A DNA stretch of 35,191 nucleotides, taken from Gemmatimonadota bacterium (GTDB lineage: Bacteria; Gemmatimonadota; Gemmatimonadetes; Gemmatimonadales; GWC2-71-9). The notes beneath the pieces are model-generated. The model searched no databases. It worked only from the letters and a program-made list of their open reading frames with translations, and was not told the DNA's origin. A program made the position numbers and the translations under genes. The DNA lies in the NCBI GenBank assembly GCA_011390645.1, contig JAABRY010000023.1, positions 1-35,191 of the forward strand, in the 5' to 3' direction. Positions within the stretch are counted from its first letter, which is position 1. Every line of letters starts with the position of its first letter. Positions 24,537 to 33,694 of this stretch are shown piece by piece.

Positions 24537-25580
24537 CTACTCCGGCACCGTCCCGCCGGCTGGTATCGTCGCCCCGCCTGCCGTCACATCCGGCAGATAC
24601 TCCACCTGATACATCTTCAGCAACTCGAAGAGATAGCTCAGGGCCAATGGGCCGATCAGGAGGCCGAGGATACCGAGGTAACTCACACCCGCGATGGCGC
24701 CGACGATAGTGATCAGCGGGTGGATCTGCGCGTACTTGTTCGAGATATACGGGCGGATGATGTTGTCGACGTTGCCGACCACCACGATGCCCCAGATGAA
24801 CATCGCCAGTGCCGCCCCGGCTCGGCCATCCGAGAAGAGCACCAGCGAGCCGGGTCCCCAGATCAGCCCGCTCCCCACCACGGGCATCACCGACAAGACG
24901 AAGGTGGCCGCGCCCCAGAAAATCGGATCACCGAGGTTCGCCATCCAGAAGGCGATGCCGATCAGCAGGCCCTGCGCGAGCGCACACAGCCCGGTCCCGA
25001 GCACCGTGGACTTCGTGACCGCTTCGAAGCGCTCCTTCAGGCGATTGGCATTCTTGTCGGAAAACGGGATGTAGGGTCGCAACCCGGTCCATGCCCCGCC
25101 GGGATTCTTGAGGATGTAATAGAGTCCGAAGAAGGAGAACAACAGGTTCAAGGTGAGGCGCGTCACCTTGCCAAGCACCGTGATCGCACTGCCACTCATG
25201 AACGACACCAACTCCGAGCCAACCTCACGAAGCTGCTGCCCGATCTCGAACGGGCCAACGGTGAGAGAGTCGAGGCGATCGAGCAGCGGAGACGCGAGCA
25301 CGCCGCGCGCCGCGTCCTGGGCCTGCCCCACGAGCAACGAGACCAACCAGGTCAGCGGCAACACCAGTCCGACCAGCGCCACGAGAATCACGATGAGACT
25401 CGCGATCGACCGACTCCGCACGCGCGGCACCAACCAGTTGTGCATCGGTGCGAGGATGGTGTAAAGCACCGGAGCGCCCAGCAACCCGGACGCATATGGC
25501 GCAAGCGCGACGATACAGATCACCGCCAGAATGATGACGAGCCACGCGGCGCGTTGGTGCTTGGAATCGAGGAAGGCCAT
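24537..25580 (-). CDS. AI-2E family transporter (PerM-like permease)
   Basis: The 347-residue integral membrane protein has the AI-2E layout: two or three N-terminal helices, a hydrophilic segment (about 95-155), then five or so helices including LFSFFGLYYILKNPG and FVLSVMPVVGSGLIWGPG, a conserved family motif, and ILGLLIGPLALS near the end. Members export small molecules or ions; only some handle autoinducer-2, so the substrate is unknown. ATG 25580 starts the MAFLDSKHQR form. It is a single-gene unit bracketed by repeats R4 and R5. Confidence 0.9.
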   Translation of the reverse strand: MAFLDSKHQRAAWLVIILAVICIVALAPYASGLLGAPVLYTILAPMHNWLVPRVRSRSIASLIVILVALVGLVLPLTWLVSLLVGQAQDAARGVLASPLLDRLDSLTVGPFEIGQQLREVGSELVSFMSGSAITVLGKVTRLTLNLLFSFFGLYYILKNPGGAWTGLRPYIPFSDKNANRLKERFEAVTKSTVLGTGLCALAQGLLIGIAFWMANLGDPIFWGAATFVLSVMPVVGSGLIWGPGSLVLFSDGRAGAALAMFIWGIVVVGNVDNIIRPYISNKYAQIHPLITIVGAIAGVSYLGILGLLIGPLALSYLFELLKMYQVEYLPDVTAGGATIPAGGTVPE

Positions 25581-25641
25581 GCGGAAGGGTAACGGAAAGC
25601 GGAGGGAGGGGTGAGGGGCAAAGGGGTCGCGGCCTGCGGCC

Positions 25642-25723
25642 GCTCAGGGGTCAGGGGGAAAACCGGGCCGATCTGGCAAGTCCACCTCGCTTGCTGGCCC
25701 AGTATTCCCCCTCACCCCCACCC
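25642..25723. repeat. palindromic intergenic repeat R5, related to R4
   Basis: The left arm GCTCAGGGGTCAGGGGGAA...CCGGGCC (25642-25669) pairs with TGGCCCAGTATTCCCCCTCACCCCC (from 25694). Arms and flanking GGCCT...CCGCTCAGGGG match R4, showing both are copies of one element. Confidence 0.8.
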
Positions 25724-25771
25724 GTATGTTCCCAAATGAAACTTCCCGCAATCCCATATCGTCAGCAACCT

Positions 25772-26983
25772 ATGCTCACGCGCTCGATGACTATCGGGAT
25801 TCGCTCCCTGACCGCTTCCCCGCTTCGCTCGCTCCTTGCGACCCTCGGCGTCACGATCGGGACCGGGGCGTTGGTCGCGGTCCTCGCGGTCGGCGACGGG
25901 GTCGAAGCCTTCGCCCGGGACCAGATCGCCGCCACCACCGACCTGCTCCAGATCGCGGTCGTCCCCAGCACCACGACGATGATGGACCAACTGATGCTCC
26001 CGCGGCGGGACACCGTCCAGTTGTCCACGGTCGACCGGGAGGCGCTGGGCGCCTTGCTGCCCACTGGGATTCAGTTGTCGCTCTCCCGCAACGGGAGCAC
26101 ATGGATCTCGGGGCTTGCAGGCGACTCACTCCGAGGCGCGACGGTCCAGACCGCGGACACCCCGCACCGTGGGGTCGCCGACTCCCTCGTGACGGGGCGA
26201 TGGTTCACCCCGGAGGAGATCGCCAGCGGCGCTCGTGTCGCGGTCATCAGCCCCGGGCTCGCCCGACTGGCAGACGGTCCCGGCGCAACCGTCCCCGACA
26301 CGGTGGTCTTCAATGGGACCACCTTCCGCGTGATCGGCGTGGCGACCCATCCGGATTCCCTGCGACTCAGTGCGCGCGTACCGCTGACTGCGTACCCCGA
26401 GGCGGTCCCCCCCCCAATGCGTCGGCCGGCGGTGCTGATCATCGAGGTGCCCGCGATCGAGGCAGTGCCTTCCACTCTTGCGGCGGTCAAGGGGTGGACA
26501 GCGACACGCGCGACGGACGGCGCGCTGATGGTGCAGAACCGCACCGACCGTGCCGATCAGGCCCGTCAGGCGATGCTGGTGTTCAAGCTGCTGATGGGGG
26601 CGATCACGGGGATCTCGCTCGTCGTCGGCGGGATCGGGATCATGAACACGCTGCTGGCGAGCGTGTTCGAGCGGACGCGCGAAATCGGGATCCGCCGCGC
26701 CACCGGAGCACGTCGACGTGATATCCTCGCCCAGTTCCTCGCCGAATCGGTGGCGATCACCGGAATGGGGAGCGGTGTCGGCGTGCTGATCGGGCTGGGA
26801 TCGGCCTTCGGAATCTCCGCGCTGATCCGGGCCCGCAGCGAGGCACCCGTCTATGCGGCGGTGACACCAACCACGCTGATGGTCGCGGCCACCTCCGCGA
26901 TCACGGTCGGACTGCTCTTCGGCGCGTATCCAGCGCTGCGAGCTGCGCGGCTTTCACCGATCGATGCGATCCGGACGGAGTGA
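25772..26983 (+). CDS. MacB/FtsX-family ABC transporter permease
   Basis: From ATG 25772 the protein has 403 residues. The first membrane helix (LLATLGVTIGTGALVAVLAVG) is followed by a large periplasmic MacB_PCD domain (about 50-260) and three C-terminal helices of the FtsX domain, with the typical cytoplasmic loop FERTREIGIRRATGARRRD. MacB-type permeases move lipoproteins, peptides or toxins by mechanotransmission with an ATPase partner; none is adjacent on this strand upstream. It ends inside the convergent tesA-like gene, overlapping it by 30 bases. The in-frame ATG 25736 is a possible alternative start. Confidence 0.87.
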   Translation: MLTRSMTIGIRSLTASPLRSLLATLGVTIGTGALVAVLAVGDGVEAFARDQIAATTDLLQIAVVPSTTTMMDQLMLPRRDTVQLSTVDREALGALLPTGIQLSLSRNGSTWISGLAGDSLRGATVQTADTPHRGVADSLVTGRWFTPEEIASGARVAVISPGLARLADGPGATVPDTVVFNGTTFRVIGVATHPDSLRLSARVPLTAYPEAVPPPMRRPAVLIIEVPAIEAVPSTLAAVKGWTATRATDGALMVQNRTDRADQARQAMLVFKLLMGAITGISLVVGGIGIMNTLLASVFERTREIGIRRATGARRRDILAQFLAESVAITGMGSGVGVLIGLGSAFGISALIRARSEAPVYAAVTPTTLMVAATSAITVGLLFGAYPALRAARLSPIDAIRTE

Positions 26984-27679
26984 CGGGGCCAACGCCCGCC
27001 ACACATTCTCGGCAACCCGCCGTGCCCCAGCGGGATTCGGATGAATGCCATCCGGTTGATTGAGCGAGTCCACGCCGGCCACACCATCAAGGAGAAACGG
27101 CAGCAGGAGGGCATTGCGTCGCTCCGCGACATCAGGATAGACCGCACGAAACCCCCGGCCATACTCCGCACCCAGGTTCGGCAAGGCCTCCATGGCCGCC
27201 ACGAAGACGACCGGTCGTGGCTCGAGGGTATCGATCGTATCGAGGATCGCCTCGAGGTTCGCGCGCAGCGAGTCAATCGATTGCCCCCGCAGCCCATCGT
27301 TGGCTCCGGTTTCCACCACCACGACCGCCGGCGCACCCTGGCCGAGAAGCCAGCCGATACGACGTAGCGCACCGGCAGAGGTCTCGCCGCTGACCCCTGC
27401 ATTCACGACGCGGTAGCCGAGGCCCGCCGAATCGACCCGTTCCTGAATCAGCGCAGGATAGGCCTGCTCCGGATCGAGTCCGAGCCCAGCAGTCAGGGAG
27501 GTCCCAACGAAGAGCACCACCGGCCGCGTATCTCCCCCAACAGCGATCGGCGCTGTCGCCGGAGGCGGGGTATCATTGACGGTTGCCTCCGGGGCGGGTG
27601 CTGGCGCACTGCACGCCACCAACGGACCCAGAAGCCATGCGCGACGGTATCCTGTTCGGATGCGTCCAGACAATGTCAT
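26954..27679 (-). CDS. GDSL/SGNH esterase, TesA-like lipoprotein
   Basis: The 241-residue protein starts at ATG 27679, preceded by AGGGGA. The N-terminus (RRAWLLGPLVACSA) ends in a lipobox LVAC, so it is probably a lipoprotein. SGNH blocks are present: FVGTSLTAG (Ser nucleophile; Asp of GDSL replaced by Thr), NAGVSGETSAG (Gly), GANDGL (Asn), and DGIHPNPAG (Asp/His). It hydrolyses acyl or aryl esters, like E. coli TesA. It is divergent from the ybbA-ybbP pair with 26 bases between starts, as in E. coli. The close packing fits a joint lipid-handling role at the membrane. Confidence 0.87.
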   Translation of the reverse strand: MTLSGRIRTGYRRAWLLGPLVACSAPAPAPEATVNDTPPPATAPIAVGGDTRPVVLFVGTSLTAGLGLDPEQAYPALIQERVDSAGLGYRVVNAGVSGETSAGALRRIGWLLGQGAPAVVVVETGANDGLRGQSIDSLRANLEAILDTIDTLEPRPVVFVAAMEALPNLGAEYGRGFRAVYPDVAERRNALLLPFLLDGVAGVDSLNQPDGIHPNPAGARRVAENVWRALAPSLRPDRIDR

Positions 27680-27705
27680 TCCATTCCCCTGCTGTGGACC
27701 ACGCG

Positions 27706-28377
27706 ATGCTGTCATCTGATGCCCTCGGGCACGAATACCTCTCCGGCGGCCGACGCCTGACCGTCCTCAAGGATATCACCTTTCACCTTGAGCCCGGTGG
27801 CTTTCTCGCCATCGTCGGCCCGAGCGGCAGTGGCAAGACCACGCTGCTCGGGCTGCTGGCGGGGCTTGATCGTCCGACCCATGGCCGCGTCGTGCTTGAT
27901 GGCACCGACCTCGGCGACCTCGACGAGGACGCGCGTGCCAAGCTCCGTCGCGAGAAGGTCGGCTTCATCTTTCAATCGTTCCAGCTGATTCCCACGCTGA
28001 CCGCCCAGGAAAATGTGCAGGTGCCACTCGAGCTCGCGGGAGATCCGAAGGCCGCGGCCGTGGCAGAAGACCTGTTGCGTCGTGTCGGCCTCGGGGAACG
28101 CGGACATCACTACCCCACCCAACTCTCGGGTGGCGAACAACAGCGCGTGGCCGTCGCACGGGCCTTCAGCACGCGCCCCAAGATTCTCTTCGCCGACGAG
28201 CCGACCGGCAACCTCGACGGCAAGAATGGCGATACCGTCGTGCAGTTGATGACCGCGCTCAACGAGGAATTCGGCACGACGCTCGTCCTGGTGACACACG
28301 ACCTTGAGCTTGCAGGCCTGGCCCGGCGCACGATCCGCCTCGCCGACGGCGCGATCGTTTCGGACACCACCCGGTGA
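27706..28377 (+). CDS. ybbA: ABC transporter ATP-binding protein, YbbA/LolD-like
   Basis: The 223-residue ATPase has Walker A GPSGSGKTT, Q-loop FIFQSFQLIP, signature LSGGEQQRVAVARA, Walker B ILFADEPTGNLD, and the H-loop VTHD. It is the short MacB/LolD/YbbA type that drives an FtsX-family permease. I start it at ATG 27706 (MLSSDALGHEY); the in-frame ATG 27673 would overlap the divergent esterase start. The stop overlaps the permease start as GTGA, so both are one unit. The gene symbol rests on the E. coli-like arrangement tesA / ybbA-ybbP. Confidence 0.88.
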   Translation: MLSSDALGHEYLSGGRRLTVLKDITFHLEPGGFLAIVGPSGSGKTTLLGLLAGLDRPTHGRVVLDGTDLGDLDEDARAKLRREKVGFIFQSFQLIPTLTAQENVQVPLELAGDPKAAAVAEDLLRRVGLGERGHHYPTQLSGGEQQRVAVARAFSTRPKILFADEPTGNLDGKNGDTVVQLMTALNEEFGTTLVLVTHDLELAGLARRTIRLADGAIVSDTTR

Positions 28378-30995
28378 GCAGCATCGGCTTCGTCGTCCGT
28401 CTGGCCTGGCGTGAGGCGCGCGCCGCGCGCCGTCGCCTCGCCCTGCTCACCGCCTCGATCACCGCCGGTGTCGCCGCACTCGTGGCGGTGAACTCCTTTA
28501 CCGACAACCTCCGGATTTCCGTAGCGGAGCAGGCACAGGCCCTGCTCGGCGCCGACATCTCGTTCAGTTCATCGCAGGTGTCGGTGGACAGCGTCGTCAC
28601 CGTGCAGGCACTGCTCGACTCCCTGACATCGGTTGGGGGGGGGGACGTGCGCATCGCGCGATCGTCCTCCTTTGCGGCGATGGCATATGTCGCCTCGAGC
28701 GGCACGGCGCGTCTGGTGCAGGCGCGCAGCGTCGATCCGGAATGGCCGTTCTATGGCACCATCGAAACCAGTCCGGCCGGCATCTGGGACGGCATCCAAT
28801 CGGGCGGCGTCGTGGTGGATCCGTCCCTGCTTCCGGCGATCGGTGCAGCGGTCGGCGACACGCTGCTGGTGGGAGAAGCCCGGTATCCGATTCTCGGGAC
28901 GGTGGTCAATGTTCCGGGCGATGTCGGCCTGCAAATGGCCTTCGGCGCACGGATTTTCATCGCGACCTCGACCCTCGAGGCAACCGGCCTGCTCGGCTTC
29001 GGTGCACGGGTGCAGCGCGAAACCTTTGTGCGAGTGCCCGCCACCATCGACGCACAAGCAGTGGCAGAGCAGGTCCGTCCCTCGCTGCGACGCGAGCGCG
29101 TGCGTGTCTCCACGGTGGCCGACGATCGCGATGATCTCACCGACGGCCTGACACGTCTCGGCAACTATCTCGGTCTGGTGGCCCTGATCGCCCTGCTTCT
29201 CGGTGGACTCGGCACCGCGAGTGCCGTCAACGTCTTCATTCGTCAGCAACTCGACACGATCGCCGTGCTCCGATGCCTCGGGGCGACCAGCGGGCAAGTC
29301 TTCGCGATTCACCTGCTGCAGGCGATCGGGATGGGCTTCCTCGGCGCGCTGATTGGTGCCGCCCTCGGCGTCGGCTTGCAGCAGTTGATGCCGCTGGTAT
29401 TGGCGGATTTCCTGCCGGTGGACGTGCGCGTCTTGCCGTCGCCACGCGCGATCCTGCTCGGCATCGGCCTGGGCGTGTGGACTGCCGCCGTGTTCGCGCT
29501 GCTCCCGCTGCTCGGCATCCGCGAGGTATCCCCGCTCGCCACGCTTCGACGCAACACCGAGCCGCCTCGCGCCCGGTGGGATCTCCCGCGCATCGTGGCG
29601 GTGCTCCTGCTGATCACGAGCGTGGTCGGCCTGGCCGCGGTCCAGGTCGGGTCGCTGATCCAGGGCGCATGGTTCGCGGCCGGGATCGGTGCGGCATTGC
29701 TGGTGCTCTGGCTCGCGTCACTCGCACTGATTCGCGGCGCGCGGCGTTTCATGCCCGCGAGCTGGCCATATCTCTGGCGTCAGGGTCTCGCCAACCTGCA
29801 CCGCCCCGGCAATCAGACTGTCACCGTTGTGCTGGCGCTCGGTTTCGGCGCCTTCCTGCTCACCACGCTGTTCACCGCGCAGCACAACCTGTTGCGCGAG
29901 TTCCAGCTCGATGCGGATCCTGATCGTGCCAACCTCGTGCTCATTGACATCCAACCCGATCAGCGGGAGATCGTCACCGAGATCATGCGGTCGGAAGGCG
30001 TCACCGTTGGCGAGTTCGTCCCGATTGTCCCGATGCGTCTCGCGGAAGTGGACGGGATGCGGGTCAGCGAGCTGCTCGCACGGAGCAGGAATCGCATGGA
30101 GTCCACCGATACCACCCCAGCCGACACCGCAGGCGGTGGTGAGGGTCGCGGTTCGATGTGGGCGTTCCGACGCGAATACCGCTCCACCTATCGTGCCGCG
30201 ATGGGCAGCGCGGAAAGCGTCACCTTCGGTTCGTGGTACGGCGACACCGCCACCGGCACGGGGCGTACTCGCGAAGATCCGGTTCCGATCTCGGTCGAAG
30301 AGGGGCTCGCCGGCGAACTGGTCGTGGGGGTGGGCGATCGGCTGAGCTGGGATATCCAGGGGGTGGAGGTGCACTCGATCATCACCTCCCTGCGCGAGGT
30401 GAACTGGGCGCGATTCGAGCCGAATTTCTTCGTGGTCTTCGCCCCCGGCGCGCTGGAAAGCGCTCCCCACACCCTGGTGACCCTCGCCCGGGTGACCGAC
30501 CCAGAAGCGCGTGGCCGCGTTCAACGGGCGCTCGCCGAGCAGGCGGCCAATGTCAGTTCGGTGGACCTGGGGGAAGTGCAGCGTGCGCTGGAGTCGGTGG
30601 TCAGCCGGATCGTTCTGGCCATCCGCTTCATGGCGCTCTTCTCCCTGGCCACCGGCGCGGTCGTCCTGATCGGGGCGATCGCCACGTCACGCTGGCAGCG
30701 GATCCGCGAAGGGACCCTCCTGCGGACGCTCGGCGCAACGCGTGGGCAGGTGCTGCGTATCCTATGTGTGGAGTATGCCACGCTCGGGCTGGCTGCCGCG
30801 CTCGTGGCGGCCTCGCTCGCGGGCGTGGCCGGGTGGGCCCTGGCCCACTTCGTCTTCAAGTCATCGTTCGTCTTGCCCGTGCTGCCGCTGGCGGTGCTGA
30901 CCATTGCACTCGTCTCGCTGACCACGATCGTCGGGCTCTGGAGTTCCCTTGATGTGCTCGAGCGACCACCGCTCGAGGTGTTGCGCGCCGACTGA
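28374..30995 (+). CDS. ybbP: YbbP-like FtsX permease with two MacB-type halves
   Basis: The 873-residue protein starts at GTG 28374, overlapping the ATPase. It has an N-terminal helix, a first periplasmic domain (about 45-240), three helices with the loop VLRCLGATSGQ, a central pair of helices with a conserved RRFMPASWPYLWRQGL entry, a second large periplasmic domain, and three C-terminal helices with LLRTLGATRGQVL. This matches YbbP. It probably extracts hydrophobic molecules from the membrane together with YbbA and the esterase. A G10 run at 28635-28644 codes Gly-Gly-Gly in the first periplasmic domain. Confidence 0.88.
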   Translation: MSSIGFVVRLAWREARAARRRLALLTASITAGVAALVAVNSFTDNLRISVAEQAQALLGADISFSSSQVSVDSVVTVQALLDSLTSVGGGDVRIARSSSFAAMAYVASSGTARLVQARSVDPEWPFYGTIETSPAGIWDGIQSGGVVVDPSLLPAIGAAVGDTLLVGEARYPILGTVVNVPGDVGLQMAFGARIFIATSTLEATGLLGFGARVQRETFVRVPATIDAQAVAEQVRPSLRRERVRVSTVADDRDDLTDGLTRLGNYLGLVALIALLLGGLGTASAVNVFIRQQLDTIAVLRCLGATSGQVFAIHLLQAIGMGFLGALIGAALGVGLQQLMPLVLADFLPVDVRVLPSPRAILLGIGLGVWTAAVFALLPLLGIREVSPLATLRRNTEPPRARWDLPRIVAVLLLITSVVGLAAVQVGSLIQGAWFAAGIGAALLVLWLASLALIRGARRFMPASWPYLWRQGLANLHRPGNQTVTVVLALGFGAFLLTTLFTAQHNLLREFQLDADPDRANLVLIDIQPDQREIVTEIMRSEGVTVGEFVPIVPMRLAEVDGMRVSELLARSRNRMESTDTTPADTAGGGEGRGSMWAFRREYRSTYRAAMGSAESVTFGSWYGDTATGTGRTREDPVPISVEEGLAGELVVGVGDRLSWDIQGVEVHSIITSLREVNWARFEPNFFVVFAPGALESAPHTLVTLARVTDPEARGRVQRALAEQAANVSSVDLGEVQRALESVVSRIVLAIRFMALFSLATGAVVLIGAIATSRWQRIREGTLLRTLGATRGQVLRILCVEYATLGLAAALVAASLAGVAGWALAHFVFKSSFVLPVLPLAVLTIALVSLTTIVGLWSSLDVLERPPLEVLRAD

Positions 30996-31017
30996 CCTGG
31001 CGCGCGCTTACCCCAGC

Positions 31018-31025
31018 AGGAGAGG
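31018..31025 (+). promoter_or_regulatory. ribosome binding site deciding the metalloprotease start
   Basis: AGGAGAGG at 31018-31025 fits GTG 31033 (7-10 bases) better than the in-frame ATG 31039. This supports a start of V/M-K-M-P-R. Confidence 0.7.
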
Positions 31026-31032
31026 ACCGCTC

Positions 31033-33516
31033 GTGAAGATGCCTCGTCCCGTCACGATGTCGCTGGTCACCCTCGTCGCCATTGGCGTCGCAGGGTGTGC
31101 CCGTGGCAGCGCCACCACGACCCCGGCAGCGCGTCCCGCCGCTGCCACAGGCGACAGCACGGCTCGCGCTGGAGCCGCCGCCCGCACCGGCCCCAAGCCC
31201 TACAAGGATGTCATCACCGCCAAGGCCACCTCCGATACCGGTGCGTTCACGGTGCACCAGGTCGCCGAGAAGTGGTTCTACGAGATTCCTCGTGAGATGC
31301 TCGGGCGGGAGTTCATCCTCATCACCCGCATCGCCCGCACTGCCGGTGGGCTCGGGTATGGCGGCGAGGTGAACGGGACCAACGTTGTCCGCTTCGTACG
31401 CGAGGGCAACAAGGTCTACATGCGCCAGGTCTCGTACAGCACCGTCGCCGACACGACGTTGCCGATTGCCCAGGCGGTGCGCAACTCGAACTTCGAGCCG
31501 ATCGTCTTCGGCTTCGACGTGCAGGCCTACGGGGCGGATTCAAGCGTGGTGCTGGATGTCGGCCCCCTCTACACCGGCGACGTCCCGATGCTCGGCCTGC
31601 CAAGCGGACGCCGCACGCAGTACCAGGTCCGCCGGCTCGATCCGTCGCGGACCTTCCTCAACACGATTCGTTCGTATCCTCGCAACATCGAGACGCGGGC
31701 CACGCTCACCTACGAGGCCGGCTCGCCGCCCTCCGGGCAGGCCACGGGAGCGATCTCACTCGAGATGAATCACTCGATGCTGCTCCTCCCCGAAACGCCG
31801 ATGATGCCGCGCCTGTACGATGAGCGCGTGGGCTACTTCGGTCTCACGCAGACGGACTACGGCGCCGACGTGCAGCGCACCGTGCAGAAGCGCTACATCT
31901 CGCGCTGGCGCCTCGAGCCCAAGGATACCGCCGCCTTCTTGCGCGGCGAGCTGGTCGAGCCCGTCAAGCCGATCATCTACTACATCGATCCGGCAACGCC
32001 TGAGAAGTGGCGCAAGTACCTGATTCAGGGCGTCAACGACTGGCAAGTCGCCTTCGAGGCCGCCGGATTCAAGAACGCCATCATGGGCAAGCTCCCGCCC
32101 ACGCCGGAGGAGGATCCGGAGTTCTCGACCGAAGACGCGCGCTACAGCGTCATCCGCTATTTCGCCTCGGACGTGCAGAACGCCTATGGCCCGCACGTGC
32201 CCGACCCGCGCTCCGGTGAAATTCTCGAGTCGCACATCGGTTGGTACCACAACGTCATGAATCTCCTGCGCAACTGGTATCTGATCCAGACCGCAGCGAT
32301 CAACCCGAAGGCGCGGTCGGTCGAGTTCGATGACGAAGTGATGGGTGAGCTGATCCGCTTCGTCAGCGCGCACGAAGTCGGGCACACCCTCGGCCTGCCG
32401 CACAACATGAAGGCCAGCTCGTCATACCACGTGGATTCCCTCCGCTCGCCGAGCTTCACCAAGGCGATGGGGACCGCACCGTCGATCATGGACTACGCGC
32501 GCTTCAACTACGTCGCGCAGCCGGGCGATGGCGATGTTGGCCTGATGCCTGCCGTGGGTCCGTACGACAAGTATTCGATCATGTGGGGCTACCGTCCGAT
32601 TCTCGACGCCCGGACGCCGGAGGCGGAGAAGGCCACGCTTGACCAGTGGATCCGCGAGCGGGAGAACGACCCTGTCTATCGCTTCGGCGATCCGTCGGGC
32701 ACCGACCCCTCGTCGCAGACGGAAGATCTCGGACACGACGGCGTGGCGGCGAGCGAGTACGGCATCGCCAACCTCAAGCGGATCATGCCGCAGATCATGC
32801 AGTACAGCTACGAGCCGCGCGCCGACTTCTCACAGCTGCGCGAGATGTACACGCAGGTCGGCACGCAGTGGAACCGCTACATGGGCCATGTCCTGACGAT
32901 TGTCGGCGGCATCGAGTACACGCGCAAGAACACCGACCAGACGGGTGCGGCCTACACTGCCGTCTCGCGGGAACGCCAGAAGGCGGCCGTGAACTTCCTC
33001 AGCGAGCAGGCCCTCACCACGCCGACCTGGATGTTCGAGGCGCCCGTGCTGGAGCGCATCGGCATTCAGGGCTCCAGCGAGCGGATTCGTGGCTACATGG
33101 TGAGCGTGCTCAACCGGATGCTCGACCCGTCGCGCATGGGCCGCATGGCGGAACTGCAGGCGGTCGCCGGTGGCGGGTATCCGCTCGCCGAGTATCTGGC
33201 TGATGTGCGCACCTCGGTGTGGACGGAGCTTGGTGCCGGGCGGAATGCCGACATCTACCGGCGCGCCCTGCAGCGTGCCTGGATCGAACGGATGGCGTTC
33301 CTGATGACCAACGACATCACGCCACCGACGGGGGCCTTCGCGGCCAACCTCCCACCGGTGCCCAGTGTCACGTTGTCCGATATCCGGCCGCTGGTGCGGC
33401 AGGAGCTCACGCAGATGCGGAGCCGCCTGCTTGCAGCCCGCAGCGGTGATGCAGTGACCCGCGCGCACTATGCCGATGCGGCGGCACGGATTCGGGACAT
33501 TCTCGAGCCGAAGTAG
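31033..33516 (+). CDS. zinc-dependent metzincin lipoprotein (DUF5117/DUF4953 type)
   Basis: The 827-residue protein has a signal peptide ending in VAGC, a lipobox, and an Ala/Thr-rich linker. Residues about 60-260 form the DUF5117-like region (KWFYEIPREMLGREFILI). The zinc site HEVGHTLGLPH near residue 447 is the HExxHxxGxxH form, and PSIMDYARF just after it looks like the metzincin Met-turn. The C-terminal 200 residues match the helical domain of this family. It is expected to be an outer-membrane-linked protease of unknown substrate. The start is GTG 31033, chosen by its RBS. It follows ybbP by 37 bases and may share its transcript. Confidence 0.88.
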   Translation: MKMPRPVTMSLVTLVAIGVAGCARGSATTTPAARPAAATGDSTARAGAAARTGPKPYKDVITAKATSDTGAFTVHQVAEKWFYEIPREMLGREFILITRIARTAGGLGYGGEVNGTNVVRFVREGNKVYMRQVSYSTVADTTLPIAQAVRNSNFEPIVFGFDVQAYGADSSVVLDVGPLYTGDVPMLGLPSGRRTQYQVRRLDPSRTFLNTIRSYPRNIETRATLTYEAGSPPSGQATGAISLEMNHSMLLLPETPMMPRLYDERVGYFGLTQTDYGADVQRTVQKRYISRWRLEPKDTAAFLRGELVEPVKPIIYYIDPATPEKWRKYLIQGVNDWQVAFEAAGFKNAIMGKLPPTPEEDPEFSTEDARYSVIRYFASDVQNAYGPHVPDPRSGEILESHIGWYHNVMNLLRNWYLIQTAAINPKARSVEFDDEVMGELIRFVSAHEVGHTLGLPHNMKASSSYHVDSLRSPSFTKAMGTAPSIMDYARFNYVAQPGDGDVGLMPAVGPYDKYSIMWGYRPILDARTPEAEKATLDQWIRERENDPVYRFGDPSGTDPSSQTEDLGHDGVAASEYGIANLKRIMPQIMQYSYEPRADFSQLREMYTQVGTQWNRYMGHVLTIVGGIEYTRKNTDQTGAAYTAVSRERQKAAVNFLSEQALTTPTWMFEAPVLERIGIQGSSERIRGYMVSVLNRMLDPSRMGRMAELQAVAGGGYPLAEYLADVRTSVWTELGAGRNADIYRRALQRAWIERMAFLMTNDITPPTGAFAANLPPVPSVTLSDIRPLVRQELTQMRSRLLAARSGDAVTRAHYADAAARIRDILEPK

Positions 33517-33558
33517 GGGCTGATCCAATCCGGAGGCGAGATTTGTCGCCGGTCTGGT

Positions 33559-33632
33559 AAAAGGTGAAAGGTGAAAGGGGTTCGGGGTCCCGACTGGGGC
33601 TCCCCTTTCACCTTTCACGTTTCACCCCTTTT
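33559..33632. repeat. palindromic heptamer repeat R6 (GGTGAAA words)
   Basis: The left arm (AAGGTGAAAGGTGAAAGGGG, from 33561) pairs with the right arm (CCCCTTTCACCTTTCACG, from 33602, on to CCCCTTTT at 33632). The gap of 178 bases between the protease and fabI is mostly this element. R7 on the far side of fabI-DUF423 shares the words. Confidence 0.85.
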
Positions 33633-33694
33633 CTCGTTCCCCCCCCGGCCCCTCGCCCATTATCTTTCCCCCCGTCCTTTACCCGGAGTTCCGC

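Noticed and set aside
33517-33560. Terminator hairpin after the metalloprotease gene
   Set aside because: Only a short GGCGA/TCGCC stem with no T-run is visible; too weak to claim.
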